Of a stretch of DNA of 33,432 nt, positions 24,935-32,084 are shown in pieces. Numbering within the stretch: the first letter of the stretch is position 1; each line of letters starts with the position of its first letter. A program made the translations under genes and the position numbers. A model generated the notes under the pieces. It had not been told where the DNA came from, ran no database searches, and saw nothing but the letters and a program-made list of their open reading frames with translations. The DNA comes from Streptomyces diastatochromogenes (GTDB taxonomy: Bacteria > Actinomycetota > Actinomycetes > Streptomycetales > Streptomycetaceae), in assembly GCA_001418405.1 (NCBI GenBank), contig LIQL01000024.1, positions 1-33,432 of the forward strand. The letters are read 5' to 3'.

Positions 24935-25629
24935 CCCGGATCCTGGTGGTCGAGGACGACGCCGACGTGGCGATGGCGCTGCGCACCCTGCTCACCAGGG
25001 CCGGCTACGAGGTGCTGGCCGCCGCGGACGGCCGCGCGGGCCTGCGCCGCCTCTTCGCCGACGACCCCGACCTCATGGTGCTCGACGTCGGGCTGCCCGG
25101 TCTGGACGGCTGGCAGGTGCTGGAGCGCACCCGGGACCTGACCGACCTGCCGGTACTGCTGCTCACCGCACGCGGCGCCGAGAGCGACCGGGTGCGGGGC
25201 CTGCGGGCCGGCGCCGACGACTACCTTCCGAAGCCGTTCGGCAACGACGAGCTGCTGGCCCGGATCGAGGCCCTGCTGCGCCGCGCCGGCCCCGTGCGCT
25301 GGGCCGGCGCGGCGCAGGACGAGGCGCTGCGGCTGGTGCCCGAGCGCCGTTCGGCGGTCTGGCGCGGCGCGGAGGTCCGGCTCAGCGACATCGAGTACCG
25401 GCTGCTTCAGGTGCTGGTCCGCAACCGGGGCCGGGTGGTCACCACCGACCAGCTGCTCGACCAGGTCTGGGACGATCCGCAGGGCATCGGCCGGGACCGG
25501 GTGAAGTTCGCGGTGCTGCGGGTGCGGCGCAAGCTCCAGCAGGCCGCGGGCGGCCCGGACACCGACCCGATCGAGGCGGTGCGCGGACTGGGCTACCGCT
25601 ACCGCGGCGACGGGGCCGGGGGCGCCTGA
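24931..25629 (+). CDS. OmpR/PhoB-type response regulator
   Basis: 232-aa regulator. The receiver domain (1-120) has the acidic pair EDD (residues 8-10), phospho-acceptor Asp52 in VLDVGLPGLDGW, Thr79 in LLLTARGAE and Lys101 in YLPKPFGNDE. The C-terminal winged helix (about 130-225) has LSDIEYRLLQVLVRNRGRVV, TTDQLLDQVWDD, a recognition helix with DRVKFAVLRVRRKL and the wing IEAVRGLGYRYRG. It is translationally coupled to the PAS kinase. It may control the polysaccharide genes that follow, but a 238-base gap separates them. Confidence 0.95.
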   Translation: MTRILVVEDDADVAMALRTLLTRAGYEVLAAADGRAGLRRLFADDPDLMVLDVGLPGLDGWQVLERTRDLTDLPVLLLTARGAESDRVRGLRAGADDYLPKPFGNDELLARIEALLRRAGPVRWAGAAQDEALRLVPERRSAVWRGAEVRLSDIEYRLLQVLVRNRGRVVTTDQLLDQVWDDPQGIGRDRVKFAVLRVRRKLQQAAGGPDTDPIEAVRGLGYRYRGDGAGGA

Positions 25630-25867
25630 CCGCGACCGATGCCCGTCCGGACCAGGACCGCCGGGACGGCTGACCGCGGCCGGCCGCGGGGTGGCGGACG
25701 TCCCGCCCGCGCCGGGACCAAGGTCCCGCGCCGCGGCACGGCGAAGGTCCCCTCCTGCGGGCCGGGGCGGGAAAGCAACCCTCGGGCAACCGAACGCCAG
25801 CCGTCGCGGCAACGGACGGCGGCGACCGTGGCGGACGTCCCCACCGCCCCGTCCCCTGGGAGTCGCC
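25630..25867 (+). other. Leader of the wecB-like gene with direct repeats and hairpins
   Basis: A 14-bp direct repeat, gtggcggacgtccc, occurs at 25691-25704 and 25828-25841. Between the copies lie a gggacc-aa-ggtccc palindrome (25714-25727), a cgg-gcaa-ccg tetraloop hairpin and a gccgtc-N9-gacggc hairpin. The stretch could be a structured 5' leader. It does not match any riboswitch class I can recall, and high GC makes chance hairpins common. No gene is credible in it. Confidence 0.4.
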
Positions 25868-27001
25868 TTGTCCGCCCTGCCGCCGCGCAGCGTCGCCGTC
25901 GTCCTCGGCACCCGCCCCGAGCTGGTCAAGCTCACCGAGCTGATCCGGCTGCTGGGCCCCGCCGCCCACGTCGTGCACACCGGGCAGCACTACGACGAGG
26001 AGCTCTCCGGCCGCTTCCTGGCCGAGTTCGGGATTCCCGAGCCGACACGTCTGACCGGCGTCGGCGGGCAGCCGCGCGCCGTGCAGATCTCGGCGGCGCT
26101 CGGCCAACTCGATGCGGTGTTCCGGGCCGGGCCGACCCGGGCCGTGGTCGTCCAGGGCGACACCAACGCCGCCCTGGCCGGCGCACTGGCCGCCAACGCC
26201 CGCGCGCTGCCGCTCGTCCACGTCGAGGCCGGGCTGCGCAGCCACGACCGGAACATGCCGGAGGAGCACAACCGGGTGCTGATCGACCGGCTCGCCGACG
26301 TGCTGTGCGCGGCGACGCCGCAGAACCGCGACAACCTCCGCGCCGAGGGCGTCCCGGCGGACCGCATCGCCGTCACGGGCAACACCGTGGTCGAGGCGGT
26401 GCACCGACAACTCCCCTCCGAATCCGAACGGTTGGCGCAGTTGACCCGGCGCCAACTGACCTGCGACGGCTTCGTCCTGGCCACCGTCCACCGGCCCGAG
26501 AACACCGACGACCCGGCCGCGCTGCGGGCCGTGCTCGGCGAGTTGGCCGCGCTCGCGGCCGAAACTCCGGTCGTGCTGCCGCTCCATCCGCGCACCCGGG
26601 CCCGCGCCGAGGCCGCCGGGCTGACCGACCTGCTCACCCCGCTGCGGGTCACCCGTCCGCTCGGCTACCGCGACTTCCTCGCGCTGGCCCGGCACGCGGC
26701 GCTGCTGGTCTCCGACTCCGGCGGCGTGCAGGAGGAGGTCACCGTGCTGGGCCGGCCGCTGGTCGTGGTCCGCAACTCCACCGAACGCCCGGAGGCGATG
26801 GGCGACTTCGCCACGCTGGTCGCCCCGGGACCGGCGCTCGGCCGGGCCGCGCGGGAGCGCCTGGCACTGGGCACGGCCGGCCGCGCCCGCCTCGCCGCGC
26901 TGCCCAGCCCGTTCGGCGACGGCCGCGCCTCGCACCGGATCGCCGGCCTGCTGACCGGTCTGGTGGCCGAGCGGACCGCACCGTACGCCGCGGCCGCCTG
27001 A
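25868..27001 (+). CDS. wecB: UDP-N-acetylglucosamine 2-epimerase (non-hydrolysing)
   Basis: 377-aa GT-B-fold enzyme that interconverts UDP-GlcNAc and UDP-ManNAc. Family motifs are in order: VVLGTRPELVKL, HTGQHYDEELS, VQGDTNAALAGALAA, HVEAGLRSHDRNMPEEHNR, GNTVVEAV, TVHRPENTDD, LPLHPRTRAR, and SDSGGVQEEVTVLGRPLVVV with NSTERPEAM. The start is taken as TTG 25868, five bases after GGGAG; it places the first strand at the usual distance. No other start with a ribosome binding site is in frame nearby. The product UDP-ManNAc would feed the glycosyltransferase 32 bases downstream, or wall teichoic acid linkage units. No dehydrogenase to ManNAcA is present here. Confidence 0.94.
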   Translation: MSALPPRSVAVVLGTRPELVKLTELIRLLGPAAHVVHTGQHYDEELSGRFLAEFGIPEPTRLTGVGGQPRAVQISAALGQLDAVFRAGPTRAVVVQGDTNAALAGALAANARALPLVHVEAGLRSHDRNMPEEHNRVLIDRLADVLCAATPQNRDNLRAEGVPADRIAVTGNTVVEAVHRQLPSESERLAQLTRRQLTCDGFVLATVHRPENTDDPAALRAVLGELAALAAETPVVLPLHPRTRARAEAAGLTDLLTPLRVTRPLGYRDFLALARHAALLVSDSGGVQEEVTVLGRPLVVVRNSTERPEAMGDFATLVAPGPALGRAARERLALGTAGRARLAALPSPFGDGRASHRIAGLLTGLVAERTAPYAAAA

Positions 27002-27033
27002 TCCGCCCGCCCCAACGCGCCCCGGAGTAAACC

Positions 27034-28362
27034 GTGTTCGACAGTCTTCTGCTCTTCCTCTTCCCCTTCGTGCTGCTCGCCTGCTTCCTGCTCTACTGGG
27101 CCGGCGCCCGGCACGCCTACCGCCACCGCCCCCGCACCGAGGCCGGGGATCCGACCGCGCTGGACTGGCACTTCTTCGTGCCCTGCCGCGACGAGGAGGC
27201 GGTGGTCGGCGCCACCGTCACGCAGTTGCGGGGCGACTTCCCCGCCGCCCACGTATGGGTGATCGACGACGACAGTGACGACCGCACGGGGCACATCGTC
27301 GCCGCGCTCGCCGAGGAAGACCGCCGGATCCACCTCGTCCGCCGGGTGCGCCCCGACGCCCGCACCGGCAAGGGCGACGCCCTGAACGCGGCCTACGACC
27401 AACTCGGCGAGTTCCTGCCGGCGGACACCGACCGCGCCGGGGTCGTGGTGTGCGTGGTCGACGCCGACGGGCGGCTGGATCCCGGCGCCCTCGCCGCGGT
27501 GTCGGGACCGGCCGGCTTCGGCGATCCGGAGGTCGGCGGGGTGCAGGTGGGCGTCCGGATGCGCAACGTGGACGAGCGCCGCCCGCTGCCCGAGCGCGGC
27601 CGGGTCCCCAACGCCCTGGCCCGGCTCCTGGTCCGCGTCCAGGACATGGAGTTCGCGGTGTCGAACGCGGGGATGCAGCTGCTACGGGTGCGCACCGGTT
27701 CGGTCGGACTGGGCGGCAACGGCCAGTTCACCCGGCTGTCCGCCCTCGACCGGATCGCCGCCGTCGAGCGCCGGCCCTGGAAGCGGGGCGCACTGCTGGA
27801 GGACTACGAACTGGGTCTGCACATGATCCTCGCGGGCTACCGGGTCACCCACGTCGCCGACACCTGGGTCTCCCAGGAGGGGCTGCCGCGCCTGCGCCGA
27901 CTGCTGACCCAGCGCACCCGGTGGGCCCAGGGCAACCTCCAGTGCGTCCGCTACGCCCCGCGCATCGTCTCCTCCCGCCACTACGGCGGCCGCGGCGTAC
28001 TGGAGACCCTCTACACCTTCTGCCAGCCGGTGGCCCACCTGGTGACGCTGGCGCTGACCGCGGCGCTGCTGGTGCTCGGCGGATGCGGGGCCCTCGTCCT
28101 GTGGCCGGTGGCACCGGTCCTGGCGGTGCTCGCCGTCGGCCCGTTCGTGCTGTGGGGTCCGGTGTACCGTCGCGACCACGCGCCGGAGGCGTCCCGCCTG
28201 ACGGCCGTCCTGTGGGGTCTGGCACTGTGGCTGTACGCCTACCACCTGTTCGTGGTGTCGGCCCGGGGCTTCGTGCGGATGCTGCGGGGCCGCAACGGCT
28301 GGGCGAAGACCCGACGCAACGCGGAGCCCGTGACGGACGGCCCGGTGGCACGGGAGTCGTGA
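27034..28362 (+). CDS. Processive family 2 membrane glycosyltransferase
   Basis: 442-aa integral membrane enzyme. One N-terminal TM (about residues 3-22) is followed by a GT-A domain: VPCRDEEAVVGATVTQLRG, VIDDDSDDRTGHI, VCVVDADGRLDP (nucleotide-sugar aspartates), GGNGQFTRLSAL, LLEDYELGLHMILAGY (catalytic Asp) and the QxxRW motif TQRTRWAQGNLQ of polymerising enzymes such as cellulose, hyaluronan and poly-GlcNAc synthases. About four TMs follow (residues 325-420). The GTG at 27034 has GGAG seven bases upstream. With the epimerase before it, a HexNAc polymer is the likely product. Substrate and polymer are inferred. Confidence 0.92.
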   Translation: MFDSLLLFLFPFVLLACFLLYWAGARHAYRHRPRTEAGDPTALDWHFFVPCRDEEAVVGATVTQLRGDFPAAHVWVIDDDSDDRTGHIVAALAEEDRRIHLVRRVRPDARTGKGDALNAAYDQLGEFLPADTDRAGVVVCVVDADGRLDPGALAAVSGPAGFGDPEVGGVQVGVRMRNVDERRPLPERGRVPNALARLLVRVQDMEFAVSNAGMQLLRVRTGSVGLGGNGQFTRLSALDRIAAVERRPWKRGALLEDYELGLHMILAGYRVTHVADTWVSQEGLPRLRRLLTQRTRWAQGNLQCVRYAPRIVSSRHYGGRGVLETLYTFCQPVAHLVTLALTAALLVLGGCGALVLWPVAPVLAVLAVGPFVLWGPVYRRDHAPEASRLTAVLWGLALWLYAYHLFVVSARGFVRMLRGRNGWAKTRRNAEPVTDGPVARES

Positions 28363-28515
28363 CCGCCCTTCAGGCACTACGTCTCACCATCCGGACGTGG
28401 AACTGATCACATCGGAGGCGGTGAATGGGCTCGGCGTGATTGGGTAGTCGGGCGCCGGCGGCGCGCACCGTGCTCGGCTGCCGCCGTCTGCCCGATCGAT
28501 TTTCAGGAGTAACGC

Positions 28516-28689
28516 ATGCCCGCCCCCCTGCCAGCCCCCGCGCCCGCCCCGGCGAGCGGTTCACCGATCTACGAGAGCCTGGTCTCGAAACACGGCGACG
28601 TGGTCGCCGAGAGCCGCCGCGTCGCGCAGGAGACCCAGCGGGAGGCCGACCGGCTGCTGCACTTCGCCCCGCGCGACGGCCGGGACTGA
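28516..28689 (+). CDS. Small 57-aa protein downstream of the glycosyltransferase
   Basis: A short gene with a good ribosome binding site (AGGAG, six bases before the ATG) and a clean stop. An Ala/Pro-rich tail (PAPLPAPAPAPASGS) is followed by an amphipathic helix, PIYESLVSKHGDVVAESRRV, and AQETQREADRLLHF. There is no signal peptide or TM. I do not recognise the family. It is in the same direction as the epimerase and glycosyltransferase, 153 bases after them, and is followed by a hairpin. It could be a regulator or scaffold of the polymer machinery; that is only a guess from position. Confidence 0.7.
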   Translation: MPAPLPAPAPAPASGSPIYESLVSKHGDVVAESRRVAQETQREADRLLHFAPRDGRD

Positions 28690-28698
28690 CCCCGCGCG

Positions 28699-28735
28699 GG
28701 AGGGCGGCCCGGGACACGCCCCGGAACCGCCCTCC
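28699..28735 (+). terminator. Terminator hairpin after the 57-aa gene
   Basis: Perfect 9-bp arms, ggagggcgg (28699-28707) and ccgccctcc (28727-28735), nine bases after the stop, with a GC-rich 19-base loop that can pair further. Confidence 0.6.
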
Positions 28736-28827
28736 GGCCCGCACCGGAGCAACCCCCCGGCAGCGCGCCGCCTTTGACGTTCCGGAACGCCCCCCGGCCC
28801 GGCCTCCGCATGCGGCATTCCCTCATC

Positions 28828-29200
<373 letters not shown>

Positions 29201-29246
29201 GACCCCGCCCCTCCTTCTACGCCGAAGCGGAAGGAGGGGCGGGGTC
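29201..29246 (-). terminator. Strong intrinsic terminator of the secreted repeat protein
   Basis: Perfect 17-bp arms, gaccccgcccctccttc (29201-29217) and gaaggaggggcggggtc (29230-29246), with a 12-base loop, nine bases past the stop codon. On the minus strand it is followed by TTTCGTCG, a short T-run. Confidence 0.9.
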
Positions 29247-29255
29247 GCGAAGGCT

Positions 29256-29570
29256 CTACTCCTCGTCCGGAACCTGCTCGGTGCCGTCCGCCTTGGCTTC
29301 CTTGCCGTGGTCGCCGCCCTTGGCTTCCTTGCCGCCCTCGTCCTCCTTACCGCCCTTGGCCTCCTTGCCGCCCTTGTCCTCCTTGCCGTGCTCCGAGCCG
29401 GCGTCGAAGATCCAGGCGTTGCCGCCGTCGTCATTGTTCACGTCCTGGAAGTTCATGGTGCCGGTGTCCTGCACCCCTCCCGTGTGGTCGTCGGCGACGG
29501 CGATGCCGACGGGACCGAGGAGGGCAGCCGAACACATCAGTGCGGCAGTGAGTGCAGTGCGCATACGCAT
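29256..29570 (-). CDS. Small secreted protein with Lys/Glu/Gly hexapeptide repeats
   Basis: 104-aa protein. The signal peptide (about residues 1-26) is RMRTALTAALMCSAALLGPV, ending IAVADD. A short neutral segment (NFQDVNNDDGGNAWIFDAG) follows, then a low-complexity half built on a six-residue unit: EDKGGK, EAKGGK, EDEGGK, EAKGGD, with HGKEAK after it, and an acidic end. The repeat is highly charged and flexible. There is no transmembrane or wall-sorting signal. The ATG at 29570 has GGAG six bases upstream, and a very strong terminator follows. The function is not known; extended charged repeats can bind wall polymers or metal, but nothing here proves it. Confidence 0.82.
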   Translation of the reverse strand: MRMRTALTAALMCSAALLGPVGIAVADDHTGGVQDTGTMNFQDVNNDDGGNAWIFDAGSEHGKEDKGGKEAKGGKEDEGGKEAKGGDHGKEAKADGTEQVPDEE

Positions 29571-29787
29571 GCTGAGCTCCGAAATACGTCGGGGTCGCTA
29601 GGACGTCGAATTCATGCCACCAATCCCCGGCCATCACGCCACGAATCACCCGCTCGGCGGTTTGACTACCTCCTCCGCCCCGGCGTTTTCCAGCGGGTTT
29701 TCGGCATCGCACCTATGATGCGCCGCGACCTGCGGCAGGAATACGCCCCAGGAGGACCGCTGCCGTCGCTGGCGCACCTCTTCGGGC

Positions 29788-30192
29788 TCAATGGCGCCAT
29801 GCCGCGACGGCAGCCGATACGTGAGCGGTGCAGTCCCCCGGCGGCCGGCCGAGGGCGCGTTGCACGCCGTCCGAGAGGTGGGCGTCCAGGCCGCGTCGGA
29901 TCGGGCTCACCGCCTCCGCGTAGTCCTCCGCCGCGGCCGGCGACCAGCCCTGTCCGGTGAGCCCGGTGACGAACCGCTCCGGGGACAGCGGGACGTAGCG
30001 GAGATCGCGGCCGGTGGCCCAGGAGATCTCGGCGGCGGCCTCGGTTGAGGTCAGCGCCCGGGGCCCGGAGAGTTCGTAGGTCTCACCGACGTGGCCGCCC
30101 TCGGTGAGTGCCGCGACGGCGACCGCGGCGATGTTGCCGGCGTCGACGAAGGAGGCCGCGCCGTCTCCGGCCGGCAGCCTCAGCTCACCGGT
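29788..30192 (-). pseudogene. Remnant of an NmrA-type NAD(P)-binding oxidoreductase (C-terminal half)
   Basis: The readable protein starts abruptly near GELRLPAGDGAASFVDAGNI and runs to a normal end, through VAVAALTEGGHVGETYELSG, TSTEAAAEISWATGRDLRYV, PLSPERFVTGL and SPIRRGLDAHLSDGVQRALG. This is the second half of an NmrA/QOR2-like protein. The Rossmann half with the GxxGxxG cofactor site is missing; the sequence upstream on this strand is the reverse of an AraC fragment. No start with a ribosome binding site is seen at the junction. It is therefore treated as a broken gene, not a working enzyme. Confidence 0.8.
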
Positions 30193-30201
30193 GAGGTCGA
30201 C

Positions 30202-30381
30202 GGGGACCGGCCCGGGCAGCAGGTGATGCGCGACCGACTGCTGGACCTGCTGCTGCTCGCCACCCTGCGGACCTGGTTCGACCGGTCCGCGGCGCACGCA
30301 CCGGCGTGGTACCGCGCGATGGACGACCCGGCGGTGGGCCGCGCACTGCGCCTGCTCCACGAGGACCCGGCCCGCCCGTGG
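30202..30381 (+). pseudogene. Internal fragment of an AraC-family regulator
   Basis: One frame encodes about 60 residues, GDRPGQQVMRDRLLDLLLLA, TLRTWFDRSAAHAPAWYRAM and DDPAVGRALRLLHEDPARPW. This is the linker between the cupin ligand domain and the DNA-binding domain in Streptomyces AraC regulators. Normally it continues with the first helix-turn-helix; here it breaks off after Trp and neither the cupin nor the DNA-binding domain remains. It abuts, head to head, the NmrA-type remnant, and on its other side the 3' end of the serine hydrolase gene. Confidence 0.75.
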
Positions 30382-30420
30382 GGCGAGTGGCCCGCGCTCG
30401 TCGCCCCGGGTGGATGGGGA

Positions 30421-31572
30421 TCAGTGGGCGGAGTGCCCGTCGGCCCGGGCCGGCGCGGGCTGCCGCCCGCCGCAGAACACCGCGTCGACGAGCCGCTGCT
30501 GCGCCTTCTGGAACGCGGCCGCCGTGGCGGCGAAGTCGAGTTGGGCGTCCCCGGTGGTGAGAGATACGGTCAGGGTCGTGCCGCCGTCGGCGGTGCCGTA
30601 CATCAGTGCCGCCCAGCCGAAGAAGCCGCCGTTGTGGTGGAAGACGGTGCCGCCGCCGTCGGTCTCCTGCACGAACAGCCCCAGGCCGTAGCCCAGTTCG
30701 GGGTGCGGCGTGCGCATCTCCGCCAGCAGCGGGGCCGGCAGGAGCTTCCCGGCCATCAGCGCGGAGAAGAACACGTGGAGGTCCTCGGTGGTCGAGATCA
30801 TGTCGCCGGCGGCGGAGATCCAGGAGACGTTGTAGCGGGTGAGGTCGACCGTCTTCCACTGGCCGGCGTCCTGGAAGGTGTAGTAGCCGTGGGCGTGCGG
30901 CGCGGGGATCTCCGGTGAGGTGCCAGGCACCGAGGTGCCCGACAGTCCGAGCGGTCCGAGGATCCGCCGCTGCATCTCTTCGGCGTACGGGCGGCCGGTG
31001 ACCGCCTCGACCAGCAGCTTGGCCAGCACGTAGTTGGTGTTGGAGTAGCTCCAGTCCGTCCCCGGCGCGAACCGCGCCGGCTTGGACAGCGCCAGCCGTA
31101 CCAGTTCTTCCGGCAGGTAGGTGCGGAACTGGTTGGCCACGAACTCCGGCCCCTGCCAGGGGATCCCCGGTGCGAACGTCCCGTCCTCGTAGTACTCGCC
31201 GGTGAAGTTGAACACCCCGCTGGTGTGCTGGAGCAGCATCCGCACCGTGATCCGCCGGTCCAGCTCGAACTGCGGCAGGTGGTCGGCCGCCGGCGCGTCC
31301 AGCCCCAGCTTGCCCTCCGCCACCAGTTGCAACACCAGTGTCGCGGTGAAGGTCTTGGTGCTGCTGCCGATCCGGAACCGCCCGTCGGTCGACGGCTTGG
31401 CGCTCGCGCCGAGCTTCCGCACCCCGGCACTGCCGACCCACGCGCCCCGCTCGTCGTGCACGCGCAACTGCACCCCGGCGAAACCGGAATCGACGATCTC
31501 CTGGAGGGCCTGCTGCAACTCGGGGCGCTCCGGGCCGGCAACGGCTTTCTGGTCGGTACGGGTGAGGGACAT
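30421..31572 (-). CDS. Serine hydrolase, beta-lactamase/D-Ala-D-Ala carboxypeptidase family (class C fold)
   Basis: 383-aa protein. Catalytic motifs are complete: SSTK (Ser70, Lys73) in RIGSSTKTFTATLVLQLV, YSN (Tyr176) in WSYSNTNYVLAKLL, and HNG in VFHHNGGFFGW. HTSGVFNFTGEYYEDGTF and GYGLGLFVQE are also typical. Members are esterases, peptidases or amidases as often as true beta-lactamases. No signal peptide is visible, so it may be cytosolic. The ATG at 31572 has GGAG eight bases upstream. The same frame stays open for 87 more codons into a DUF4097 fragment, whose own start and ribosome binding site are better; a 470-aa fusion could therefore be made. The normal family start is the internal ATG. 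Confidence 0.9.
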   Translation of the reverse strand: MSLTRTDQKAVAGPERPELQQALQEIVDSGFAGVQLRVHDERGAWVGSAGVRKLGASAKPSTDGRFRIGSSTKTFTATLVLQLVAEGKLGLDAPAADHLPQFELDRRITVRMLLQHTSGVFNFTGEYYEDGTFAPGIPWQGPEFVANQFRTYLPEELVRLALSKPARFAPGTDWSYSNTNYVLAKLLVEAVTGRPYAEEMQRRILGPLGLSGTSVPGTSPEIPAPHAHGYYTFQDAGQWKTVDLTRYNVSWISAAGDMISTTEDLHVFFSALMAGKLLPAPLLAEMRTPHPELGYGLGLFVQETDGGGTVFHHNGGFFGWAALMYGTADGGTTLTVSLTTGDAQLDFAATAAAFQKAQQRLVDAVFCGGRQPAPARADGHSAH

Positions 31573-31833
31573 GGCGGGTGCTCCTTCTTCTCGGTCGTGC
31601 ACGTCGGTCGAGCGAACGGCTGGTGCGATGTGGGCACTTGACTCGATCCGCAGGGCACCGCAGCCGTACGCGACCTCGGCCTGCTCCGCCACCTTGGCGT
31701 CACGGCTCTTCGCGGCGTCAGTGGGCCGGACCTCGACGGTGGTGTCGACCCGGTCGCCGGCGATGAACTGGATCCGTCCCGCGGGGATGTCGACGACGAC
31801 GGCCACCGGCGCGGGGGTGTCGAACCTCCGCAT
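31573..31833 (-). pseudogene. Head of a DUF4097-type gene, joined in frame to the serine hydrolase
   Basis: The ATG at 31833 has GGAGGAG six bases upstream. About 66 residues follow that look like the N-terminus of a Streptomyces DUF4097 beta-repeat protein: MRRFDTPAPVAVVVDIPAGR, IQFIAGDRVDTTVEVRPTDA and AKVAEQAEVAYGCGALRIES. After that the family pattern stops, where a long beta-helix-like region should begin. About 20 unrelated residues then lead to the hydrolase ATG without a stop codon. Either it is a dead stub that now supplies the promoter, or it forms the N-terminus of a fusion protein. DUF4097 genes are often found next to a GbsR/MarR-like regulator such as the one here. Confidence 0.72.
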
Positions 31834-31863
31834 CGTGCGCTCCTCCGATCCACCCATCGTTTC

Positions 31864-32002
31864 CAACGACCGAAACGCTACGTTGCATTCAACATTCAAG
31901 CAACGATCCCGTTGCACATAAACGCCATCATGCCAGGTAGAGAACGCAAAATCATTGCAACGACCCCAAAGCTAACGCAACGATCCCACCCCGACCGTTG
32001 CA
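31864..32002. promoter_or_regulatory. Array of six CGTTGC/GCAACG half-sites in a divergent promoter region
   Basis: Exact copies lie at 31882 (cgttgc), 31901 (gcaacg), 31911 (cgttgc), 31958 (gcaacg), 31978 (gcaacg) and 31997 (cgttgc). The copies at 31901 and 31911 form a perfect palindrome with four bases between arms. The outer pairs 31882/31901 and 31978/31997 each have exactly 13 bases between arms. A further ccaacg lies at 31864. The stretch is AT-rich for this genome and lies between the divergent DUF4097/hydrolase and GbsR-like genes, so it is probably the operator of that regulator. Confidence 0.75.
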
Positions 32003-32084
32003 ATGAACTGAGAGTGAACGCTATGCTGACCGCGCCAGGCGCACCAGGGGCCACGCACACGCACGACGCACGAAGGAGGCCGCG

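Noticed and set aside
25639..25867. Riboswitch in front of the epimerase gene (c-di-GMP, c-di-AMP, SAM, ZTP types considered)
   Set aside because: Hairpins and GNRA-like loops exist, but none of the conserved core sequences I know for these classes is present.
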